The notes under the pieces: model-generated
What the model was told of the DNA's origin: nothing
Databases searched by the model: none
The model's input: only the letters and a program-made list of their open reading frames with translations
Source of the DNA: Campylobacteraceae bacterium
Lineage (GTDB): Bacteria > Campylobacterota > Campylobacteria > Campylobacterales > Sulfurovaceae
Assembly: GCA_027081405.1 (NCBI GenBank)
Contig: JALWKO010000047.1
Coordinates: forward strand, 1 to 44,884
Length of the DNA stretch: 44,884 nt
Direction of reading: 5' to 3'
In this document: one piece after another, positions 1 through 5,661 of the stretch
Layout: each line of letters begins with the position of its first letter
Position numbering within the stretch: the stretch's first letter is position 1
Program-made: the position numbers and the translations under genes

Positions 1-136
1 GGGCGGCGGCAGGCGCGGCTGCCGCGGGGGAAGATTTTTCCATCTCGATCTCGAAGTCTTTGTTTTTGATCTGCAGCCGATCGAGCTTGCTTTTTCCGAA
101 AAGTCGCATCAGTTCTTTGATTTCGTCCAGTTTCAT
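1..136 (-). CDS. accB: Biotin carboxyl carrier protein of acetyl-CoA carboxylase, N-terminal part
   Basis: The first 45 codons are in the window and the rest lies before position 1. The protein begins MKLDEIKELMRLFGKSKLD, then a basic-acidic stretch and the start of a Pro/Ala-rich linker, which is the usual BccP N-terminal layout. The missing part should hold the biotinyl domain with its MKM lysine. AccB carries biotin between biotin carboxylase and carboxyltransferase in the first step of fatty acid synthesis. It is divergent from dcd, a neighbour pair that I recall from Helicobacter. ATG is preceded by AGGAGAGAGA. AccB is recognised from its N-terminus alone, so the call is good but not certain. 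Confidence 0.8.
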   Translation of the reverse strand, partial: MKLDEIKELMRLFGKSKLDRLQIKNKDFEIEMEKSSPAAAAPAAA

Positions 137-182
137 TCTCTCTCCTGTGCGGATGCGGGGCATCCCGTCGTTAAATCGTATC

Positions 183-269
183 ATTATATCCTATGGTCGA
201 TAAAGCCCCGAAGTGCCGTTTCCCGGCGGCGTGTCGTATCCGGGATTTCGCGGTCCGTTTGGTTATAAT
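183..269. promoter_or_regulatory. Divergent -10 boxes for accB and dcd
   Basis: A minus-strand TATAAT lies at 188-183, about 50 bases before accB, and a plus-strand TATAAT at 264-269, 44 bases before dcd. Neither has a recognisable -35 box at 16-18 bases. This is inference from motif and position. Confidence 0.5.
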
Positions 270-312
270 CCTCGGAAACGAAACGGCGTTCGCCGTGAGA
301 CAGGGAGATCGA

Positions 313-879
313 ATGGGACTCAAATCGGACAGCTGGATCCGGAAAATGTCGCTCGAACACAAAATGATCGAACCGTTCTGCGAGGGGCTCGTCGCCGAAG
401 GGGTCGTCAGCTACGGGCTGAGCAGCTACGGCTACGACATCCGGGTCAGCGACGAATTCAAGATCTTCACCAACATCAACGCCGAAGTGGTCGACCCCAA
501 GGATTTCAGCGAAAACAACGTAGTCGATTTCAAAGGGGAGGTCTGCATCGTCCCCCCCAACTCCTTCGCCTTGGCCCGAACCGTGGAGTATTTCCGGATG
601 CCTCCGGATGTCCTGGCGATCTGCCTGGGCAAAAGCACCTACGCCCGCTGCGGGATCATCGTCAACGTCACCCCCTTCGAGCCGGGATTCGAGGGGCACA
701 TCACGATCGAGATCTCCAACACCACCCCCCTCCCGGCCAAAATCTACGCCAACGAAGGGATCGCGCAGGTCCTTTTCCTCCAGGGGGACGAACCCTGCGA
801 AACCACCTACGCCGACCGCAACGGCAAATACCAGCAGCAGCGGGGGATCACCCTCCCGCGAATCTTCAAATCTTCCTGA
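313..879 (+). CDS. dcd: dCTP deaminase
   Basis: 188-residue protein that deaminates dCTP to dUTP, feeding dTMP synthesis in the cytoplasm. The start at 313 gives [13 protein letters not shown], the usual family start, and the length expected for the bacterial trimeric enzyme; the open frame continues upstream to 193 but that part has no family resemblance. GGGAG at 303-307 is the ribosome-binding site. Visible family blocks are the [14 protein letters not shown] segment, the [17 protein letters not shown] segment, the [22 protein letters not shown] core that binds the nucleotide, and the C-terminal tail [19 protein letters not shown] that closes over the active site. The catalytic glutamate is expected in the [10 protein letters not shown] block. 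It stands alone, followed by a long non-coding stretch. Confidence 0.97.
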   Translation: MGLKSDSWIRKMSLEHKMIEPFCEGLVAEGVVSYGLSSYGYDIRVSDEFKIFTNINAEVVDPKDFSENNVVDFKGEVCIVPPNSFALARTVEYFRMPPDVLAICLGKSTYARCGIIVNVTPFEPGFEGHITIEISNTTPLPAKIYANEGIAQVLFLQGDEPCETTYADRNGKYQQQRGITLPRIFKSS

Positions 880-1154
880 ATCTCATCCACGATCCATACC
901 CCCAAAAGAATCCCCGCCCGGATACCGGATCAGGTCCGGAAAGGTTGAACCCAAATTTTGATTTAGCGTTTGCGGCAGATAAACCGATGTTCGGATGCTA
1001 GGAGGAAACGATCCTGCGACACAAGCGGCTTTGTGTCGTTCACTTTGAGCCCGGAGTGATCCAAGCGTAGCAAGGCCGTGAAGGCTGAAACTGCCTCTAT
1101 GCCTAGGCTCATCGCGAACGCCCGTACAAGGTTTTGGACAAATCACTCATTCCG

Positions 1155-1199
1155 CCGAGCATCGACACATCTGGCGCTCTTTCTACTGCATGGTTTGGG
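1155..1199 (+). repeat. Partial copy of the palindromic element at 12159-12327
   Basis: These 45 bases match 12281-12325 at 42 positions, including the terminal CTACTGCATGGTTTGGG. Only the right third of the element is clearly present; the left complementary arm is missing, so this copy cannot fold like the full one. Weaker similarity may extend a further 40 bases to the left. Confidence 0.75.
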
Positions 1200-1433
1200 A
1201 TAATTCTCGCCATGAGTGGGCCCTTTCGCCAAGACGCCAGTCCCTTGCGTTTTCTTTTTCTTTGCTTCGTTTCGTTTTTCTTTGTCGCGCGAACAAAGAA
1301 AAACAAATGAAGAGAAAAAACTCAGCGAATCACACACTCGGCCCTATCGGGCCTCCCCTCGCAAGGGACTTCGCCATAATGGATACGTCGATACTCGGTT
1401 GAGATAGGGGGAGGAGCGCCAAGCAAACAAAAA

Positions 1434-1452
1434 TTGTTTGTAGTTTGTAGTT
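1434..1452 (+). repeat. Short 7-base tandem run
   Basis: TTGTTTG TAGTTTG TAGTTTC is a run with a 7-base period, and its left half also pairs with CAAACAA at 1424-1430. Period and base pattern recall the heptad arms at 5082, 5628, 13694 and 14091, but with three units the relation is uncertain. Confidence 0.35.
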
Positions 1453-1729
1453 TCGAAACCGGAACCGTTGGAATACACGAAGCGCGTAATACCGTGAAGG
1501 CTGGAACTACCTCTTTCCCTCACATATGGGTTCACGACTCAAAGTGACGGTTAATGAAGATTACTAGCGGATTGAATTTCAGCATGATCGGGAAACGTAC
1601 GCTTGATACACAAATGCGACACTTCCAAAAAAGTTTGCGCACCTACGGAAATCGGATAACAAATGCAAACGGCACGTTTGGGAATTTTGAGGATATTGTA
1701 GGAGAAATGAACTAGATCAAGAAAATGAG

Positions 1730-1760
1730 AAAAATAGGGTTGCCCCCGGAGGGACAATCC
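1730..1760 (-). terminator. Rho-independent terminator of the porin gene
   Basis: Read on the minus strand, GGATTGTCCC, loop TCCG, GGGGCAACCC forms a stem of ten with one mismatch and one G-T pair, followed by TATTTTT. It starts 17 bases after the porin stop codon. Confidence 0.8.
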
Positions 1761-1776
1761 CGATTACGCAGCGGGA

Positions 1777-2976
1777 TTAGAACTTGTAGTAAGCCTCGAC
1801 CCGTACGCGCTGGCGGGTATCGTCGCCGATACCGGGAGCGTTGCTGTAGTCGGCATAGCGATACTCGATGTTGGCATTCAGACCCATGACTTTGAAGCGA
1901 TATCCGATGCGTGCACCCCACTCATCGCCATATCCGCTATCGAAGTCAGCGTAGGCCAGTTCACCGTAGAGTTTGCCGGTTCCGAGCTTATAGCTGGCAA
2001 GACCACGGATGATGGTGGTGTTGGCAGCACCGTTGACGTTTCCGGTGTTTCCGAGGAATCCGCCGATCGCGCTACCCCAGAATCCGCTGGTGGTACCCAG
2101 AACCATGGTGTAGTCACCGTCGTTGATATATGCGGCAACCAGTTGAGCGCTGAAGTCACCCCAGCTCGAACCGATCTTACCGGCGATGCCGAAGGTCGAA
2201 TCTGCACCGGTTACGTCACCGTCGACATAAACACCCTGCAGACCCCATTTGATGCTGTCGACATTTCCTTCGGCAGCGGCCCAGATCGACCATACGTCTT
2301 TGTATGACAGAGTCGAAGGATCCCAGGACAGCTTAGGCGCATAGTAAGCAGAAGCGCTCAGAGTAGTGTTGGGGAGCGACTTGTTGATCGCCGCCAGCAT
2401 GAAGATACCCTGATGATCCTCACCAAGCTGAATGGTGTTGTCTTCGTTGACGGCGTTGGCAACCCATGCACCGACCAGAGTGGTATCGGGCAGATCGGTG
2501 TTTGCGATTACAACAGCGTCATAAGTGACGTCCAGTACGCCGGCGCTGCGATCCGACCACGCCCAGGGAGAAACAGCTTCAGGAAGCGCCTGGCGACCGG
2601 CTTTGATCGCGGTGTTTCCGAAGGTATAGGTCAGGTAAGCCTGAGAGATCTCGGCGTTGGTCTGATCAGCAGCGAATACTGCAGCATTGTCGGCGATGTC
2701 GAATCCGAAATCGGTCCAGCCTGCAACTTCAGCGCCGAAACCGAAGCCGTATCCGAGCTCTTTTTCGACACCCAGAACGACGACGGCAGAGAATGCGTTG
2801 TTAGCCTCATCACCCCAGTCGAGGTTGGCAGCATCGTAATCCTGCATCTGATAGCGGAACCCGATGGTTCCCCAGAAGTCGGCGGCTGCGGGGGCCGCGG
2901 GCTCGACGGGGGCGATGTCGCCACCGGCGAAGATCATGGTCGAAGCCACTACGGAGAGCAGAAGACCTTTTTTCAT
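1777..2976 (-). CDS. Major outer membrane porin
   Basis: 399-residue beta-barrel porin of the outer membrane, likely a general diffusion channel. ATG at 2976 follows AAGGAG and starts a clear signal peptide (MKKGLLLSVVASTMIFAGG, cleavage probably near residues 17-19); an in-frame extension to 3036 runs through the promoter and is rejected. After a short Pro/Ala linker come alternating hydrophobic strands rich in Tyr, Trp and Gly with acidic turns, and the last residues, VEAYYKF, end in Phe as outer membrane barrels do. Codon use is strongly biased and the promoter and terminator are both strong, which suggests high expression. I infer the Campylobacterota major porin family but cannot assign a specific substrate. 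Confidence 0.85.
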   Translation of the reverse strand: MKKGLLLSVVASTMIFAGGDIAPVEPAAPAAADFWGTIGFRYQMQDYDAANLDWGDEANNAFSAVVVLGVEKELGYGFGFGAEVAGWTDFGFDIADNAAVFAADQTNAEISQAYLTYTFGNTAIKAGRQALPEAVSPWAWSDRSAGVLDVTYDAVVIANTDLPDTTLVGAWVANAVNEDNTIQLGEDHQGIFMLAAINKSLPNTTLSASAYYAPKLSWDPSTLSYKDVWSIWAAAEGNVDSIKWGLQGVYVDGDVTGADSTFGIAGKIGSSWGDFSAQLVAAYINDGDYTMVLGTTSGFWGSAIGGFLGNTGNVNGAANTTIIRGLASYKLGTGKLYGELAYADFDSGYGDEWGARIGYRFKVMGLNANIEYRYADYSNAPGIGDDTRQRVRVEAYYKF

Positions 2977-3006
2977 TTTGAACTCCTTGATATTAATTGC
3001 ATCCGA

Positions 3007-3036
3007 AGTATAACACGATTTTCTGAAGCGTGTCAA
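3007..3036 (-). promoter_or_regulatory. Near-consensus sigma-70 promoter of the porin gene
   Basis: On the minus strand TTGACA (3036-3031), 18 bases, TATACT (3012-3007), about 31 bases before the porin start codon. It is the best -35 box in the window and fits an abundant protein. Upstream, 3060-3174 is very AT-rich and may act as an UP element. Confidence 0.8.
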
Positions 3037-3174
3037 TGAAATTAACCGGATTCCAACGCAAAATTAACAAAAAATAAACACCCTATCTACACCATGCCCA
3101 TTTTATGGGGATTCTTGAAGATATTAAAAAATATTTTTTTCGTGAAGCACGGGAATTGGTAAACGAAAATTACT

Positions 3175-3621
3175 TTATTTCCGTTTCTTTTTGAGCAGTT
3201 TTCGGTTTTCGGGGTTGCTCAACAGCGCCTCCATGGAGCGCTCGCTCTCAGGGGGAAGGGGCGGTTCGGGCTCGGCAACGTTGATGATGATGGGGTATTC
3301 CCCCACGATCACCTGCTTGATCGCCAGGAGCGGGATCGAGACCACCGAACCGAAATTCTCCTCTCCGAACCCCGCTTCGAAACGCAGCGCCTTCTCCTCG
3401 ACCACCGCGCTCTCGAAGGTGTATCCGCTCAGGACAAACAGCGAAGTGGGAGCGAAACGATCCCGGATATCGGAAGGGAGCTCGGGGGAGAAGGTGCAGT
3501 GCTCCACCTCCGCGGCGACAGCGAACTCGATCCCTTCGCCGAGCAGAAAGCCAAGCGTCCGGCGGATGTGTTCGGTGATGATCTCCCGGTATCGGGGGCT
3601 CTGGAAGGGATCGGTACCCAT
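3175..3621 (-). CDS. Conserved hypothetical protein, SspB-like
   Basis: 148 residues, soluble, no signal peptide. The middle (roughly residues 60-115) alternates strands and includes ALRFEAGFGEENFGSVVSIP followed by LLAIKQVIVGEYPIIINV; this resembles the SspB pattern of an 'ARFGG..' strand followed by 'vPl.Ail.I'. SspB proteins deliver tagged substrates to the ClpXP protease, so an adaptor role is possible, but this rests on pattern resemblance only. The tail is acidic-proline then Lys-rich (KKKRK). It lies three bases after the pabC-like gene and probably belongs to the same transcript. Confidence 0.6.
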   Translation of the reverse strand: MGTDPFQSPRYREIITEHIRRTLGFLLGEGIEFAVAAEVEHCTFSPELPSDIRDRFAPTSLFVLSGYTFESAVVEEKALRFEAGFGEENFGSVVSIPLLAIKQVIVGEYPIIINVAEPEPPLPPESERSMEALLSNPENRKLLKKKRK

Positions 3622-3624
3622 CGT

Positions 3625-4248
3625 CTACTCCTCGCGTTCTCGGGCGATCGTGATGGATTCACCCGGATCGCCTAGTTTCCGGAATCCTATCATAGCGTTC
3701 ATTAGGGCCAGCTCTTCGTACTCCCCCAGATCGTCCAGAGTGATCCTCCGCTCCCGCAACACCCCCTCCGCCAAAAGCCGGGCCCGCTGGGTCCCTTCCA
3801 GCAGCGGGCGTGCGGGGGTATACCACTGCTCCCCCTGCCGCAGCGCGATATTGGCGATGGTGGTGTCCCGCAGCTCCCCCCGGCGGCAAAGGAGCAGCTC
3901 GTCCCACCCCTCCCACCGCTCCCGCAACCGCTCGAACGGACTTCGGTCGGCGTATTTGTAGGGATACTCCCCCACGAACTCCACCGCCGCGATCCGTCGA
4001 GGGAGGCGGAGATCGTAGGGGAGAAACTCCACCTTTTTTATATTTAATGTATAGAGGACCCTACAGCGATAAACCCCGTCGGCCGGCGCGTCCCGCAGCA
4101 GATCCGACAGGTCGATCGGCTCTGCCGCGCCAAATAGCTCCCGGCGGGTCCTCTCGAAGCGCTCCTGGTGCCATCCCAGATGCAACGGCCGCCCCTCCTC
4201 GATCCGGATCGTCTCCAGACAGGGACCCGCGTTAGCACCCATCGTCAT
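3625..4248 (-). CDS. Class IV aminotransferase-like protein (PabC-like)
   Basis: 207 residues with the pattern of fold-type IV PLP enzymes: an N-terminal LETIRIEEG...HLGWHQERFERT block, a candidate PLP lysine at K98 in EYPYKYADR, then WDELLLCRRGELRDTTIANI and TPARPLLEGTQRARLL, which in the family line the cofactor pocket. It is shorter than branched-chain aminotransferases and closest to aminodeoxychorismate lyase, which releases pyruvate to make 4-aminobenzoate for folate. The start overlaps the end of the YihY gene by 17 bases (ATG at 4248, or the second ATG at 4242). Substrate not proven by sequence. Confidence 0.8.
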   Translation of the reverse strand: MTMGANAGPCLETIRIEEGRPLHLGWHQERFERTRRELFGAAEPIDLSDLLRDAPADGVYRCRVLYTLNIKKVEFLPYDLRLPRRIAAVEFVGEYPYKYADRSPFERLRERWEGWDELLLCRRGELRDTTIANIALRQGEQWYTPARPLLEGTQRARLLAEGVLRERRITLDDLGEYEELALMNAMIGFRKLGDPGESITIAREREE

Positions 4249-5059
4249 CTTCTTCCCGGTCGAGGATATAGCAAAAGCGCAGCCCGTGGAGGAAAATCGC
4301 CCAGGAGATGTAGATCCAAAGAAAGAAAAAGAGCAGCGTCGAAAGCCCCCCGTAGATCGTCGTGTAGGTTTTGTTGTAGGTGATGTAGAGGACGAAGCCG
4401 CTTTTGGCCAGGTACCAAATCAGCGAGGCGATGAAGGAGCTCAGAAGTACGGCCCGGGGAGAGACCCGGGTGCGGGGGGAGAACTGGTAGGCGATGTAAA
4501 ACAGAAGCCAGATGATCAAATAGGGCAGGACGAAATAGATATGCAGCGTCCCCGCCACCCCCATCGACTCAAGATAGCTTCGGATCCATCCCGAGAGCCA
4601 GAACGACCCCCCCAACATCGGAGGGAGGAGCAGAAGGAGGAAAAAATAGGTCCGAAACGCCTTGAGAGCGGACCGTTTGGGGGTCTCGAAGATGTCGTTG
4701 ACGATGAAGTCGTAGTCTTTGAAAAACAAAATCGCCGCGATCGTGACGTATCCGATGCCGATGTATCCCAGCTTGTCGGCATTGGCGACGAACTCGTCGA
4801 TGTAGCGCATCACCGTTTTGGTATCGGAGGTGACGAGGTTCTTTTCGATCAGCTCGTGAAGCTGGGCGTAGGCGGTGTCGAAGAGCGGCAGATGGGTGAA
4901 GAGCACCAGCAAAATCACCAGAAACGGCACGATGAAAAAGAGGGTACTCCAGCTCATGCTCGCCGCGTAGAACCCCAGCCGGTCGTCGAAGAGATCTTTG
5001 AAAAAATCCCGGATGAAGAGCCAGTATTCCTTGATCAGTGTCCGCTTGCCTCTCAGCAT
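4232..5059 (-). CDS. YihY/BrkB family inner membrane protein
   Basis: 275 residues with about six hydrophobic segments. The N-terminal GFYAASMSWSTLFFIVPFLV, the LFFKDYDFIVNDIFETPKR block and the C-terminal YGGLSTLLFFFLWIYISW are hallmarks of this family, once named ribonuclease BN by mistake. Role unknown; a transport role in the inner membrane has been suggested for relatives. The start at 5059 lies just beyond the left arm of the four-helix-bundle element, and a small open frame reading through that arm ends over its first codons (ATGCTGA). Confidence 0.88.
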   Translation of the reverse strand: MLRGKRTLIKEYWLFIRDFFKDLFDDRLGFYAASMSWSTLFFIVPFLVILLVLFTHLPLFDTAYAQLHELIEKNLVTSDTKTVMRYIDEFVANADKLGYIGIGYVTIAAILFFKDYDFIVNDIFETPKRSALKAFRTYFFLLLLLPPMLGGSFWLSGWIRSYLESMGVAGTLHIYFVLPYLIIWLLFYIAYQFSPRTRVSPRAVLLSSFIASLIWYLAKSGFVLYITYNKTYTTIYGGLSTLLFFFLWIYISWAIFLHGLRFCYILDREEDDDGC

Positions 5060-5277
5060 GGAGCACCCTTCGTATCGAACACAATGAGAAATGAGAAATG
5101 AGAAATGAGAAATTTCGGTACGCGTTGCTGCGCAACGCCGTTATCCAAAAAGAAATTTCCAGCACAATCTTCCGAAATTGCCCCGGGATCATCTATCCGA
5201 TCAGCAATCGGTACGTGAAATGATCGAATATCGGCAAAGCATTTCCCAAAACTTTTCTGATTTATTGCGCCGAACAT
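5053..5277 (-). CDS. Possible read-through ORF across the element arm into yihY
   Basis: A 74-codon frame starts at ATG 5277, overlaps the end of the four-helix gene by 16 bases, passes through the left arm (encoding FLISHFSFLI) and stops at 5053-5055, overlapping the yihY start. It resembles no family that I know. It is placed as tilS is in the second element: starting at the end of the four-helix gene and open through the arm. It may serve only to carry ribosomes to yihY. Confidence 0.25.
   Translation of the reverse strand: MFGAINQKSFGKCFADIRSFHVPIADRIDDPGAISEDCAGNFFLDNGVAQQRVPKFLISHFSFLIVFDTKGAPC
5082..5115. repeat. Left heptad arm of element A
   Basis: Four units of AATGAGA (5083-5110) then AATTT. 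It is the inverted partner of 5628-5661, with 32 of 34 bases complementary. On the coding (minus) strand of the element this arm reads CATTTCT and contains no stop codon in any frame. Confidence 0.9.
5122..5138. other. Perfect hairpin inside element A
   Basis: GCGTTGC, loop TGC, GCAACGC. GAAATTTC occurs on both sides (5109-5116 and 5152-5159). No T-run follows, so a terminator is unlikely. Confidence 0.5.
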
Positions 5278-5645
5278 GACTGCTTCACTGTTTTGGTGCT
5301 TGAAACAAGGAGTTTGATCAGTTCTTCGCAATCCGGGAGGATACTTTGCAGATACGAATCATTCAAATAGCCGGAACCATGTAGGAGCATCAACCAATAA
5401 CGCGTCTCGTTTGCCTCCTTGAGAGCTATCGTGAGTTTGGTGAGAAAATCGGCTTTGGACTGGGCAAAATGGGATTCCTGGATCATCGCTCCGATCGCGG
5501 TTCCACTGCGAAGTAACTGTTTACTGAGAATGAACTCTTTTTGGTTCTGATTGAGATATTTGCTCAGATCGACGATGCGGAGTGCAAACTCGTAGCTTTT
5601 GGAACTCAATGTATCCCGTCGAATTCCAAATTTCTCATTTCTCAT
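5262..5645 (-). CDS. Four-helix-bundle protein, 23S rRNA intervening-sequence protein family
   Basis: 127 residues from ATG 5645, which lies inside the right heptad arm; the first residues MRNEKF are encoded by the repeat. Core motifs are SKSYEFALRIVDLSKYL, ILSKQLLRSGTAIGAMIQES, SKADFLTKLTIALKEANETR and YWLMLL, as in the S23/IVP family (PF05635, TIGR02436). Relatives sit in intervening sequences of 23S rRNA or act as Avd accessory proteins of diversity-generating retroelements, forming pentamers; their exact role is unsettled. It is about 60% identical by hand alignment over 110 residues to the protein at 13712-14080. A start at 5675 upstream is possible but would lie in the topA coding region. 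Confidence 0.9.
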   Translation of the reverse strand: MRNEKFGIRRDTLSSKSYEFALRIVDLSKYLNQNQKEFILSKQLLRSGTAIGAMIQESHFAQSKADFLTKLTIALKEANETRYWLMLLHGSGYLNDSYLQSILPDCEELIKLLVSSTKTVKQSCSAQ

Positions 5646-5661
5646 TTCTATTTTCTCATTG
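5628..5661. repeat. Right heptad arm of element A
   Basis: On the minus strand: C, AATGAGA, AAATAGA, AATGAGA, AATGAGA, AATTT. The first unit holds the topA stop TGA (5658-5656), and a later unit holds the start of the four-helix gene. Confidence 0.9.

Larger units (their letters stand above)
1076..1514 (+). repeat. Pair of 23-base direct repeats
   Basis: CCGTGAAGGCTGAAACTGCC at 1076 recurs at 1492 as CCGTGAAGGCTGGAACTACC; each continues with TCT, giving 21 of 23 identical bases, 416 bases apart. CACTTTGAG (1041-1049) and its complement CTCAAAGTG (1538-1546) roughly enclose the pair. Function unknown; perhaps edges of a lost insertion. Confidence 0.55.
880..1776. other. Non-coding, repeat-rich decayed stretch between dcd and the porin gene
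   Basis: No convincing gene is seen in 897 bases; open frames here are short, without ribosome-binding sites, and overlap each other. The stretch holds a perfect 8-base-pair hairpin (1017-1024 with 1031-1038), two copies of a 23-base motif (1076 and 1492), a 45-base partial copy of the palindromic element found at 12159-12327 (1155-1199), a short 7-base tandem run (about 1434-1452), a pyrimidine-rich tract near 1250-1290, and the porin terminator at its right end. It looks like remains of mobile or repeat sequence. Confidence 0.6.
5082..5661 (-). mobile_element. Element A: four-helix-bundle gene between inverted heptad arrays
   Basis: A 580-base unit lying exactly between the topA stop codon and the region before yihY. 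Its ends are 34-base inverted repeats made of 7-base units; inside is one gene for a four-helix-bundle protein, then 146 bases with a perfect hairpin (5122-5128 with 5132-5138). The right arm gives topA its TGA. The same plan recurs at 13694-14127. No target-site duplication is visible. The term mobile element is my inference from two like copies in unlike places. Confidence 0.65.

Noticed and set aside
883-1146. Minus-strand open frame of 87 codons after dcd
   Set aside because: No ribosome-binding site, composition of repeat sequence, and no family likeness.
1690-1740. AGAAATG and ATGAGAAAAATAG near the porin terminator, like units of element A
   Set aside because: Only one or two loose units, no regular period, and the stretch is AT-rich where chance matches are common.
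2413-3039. Plus-strand open frame opposite the porin gene
   Set aside because: It is the shadow of a strongly coding minus-strand gene with clear signal peptide, promoter and terminator.
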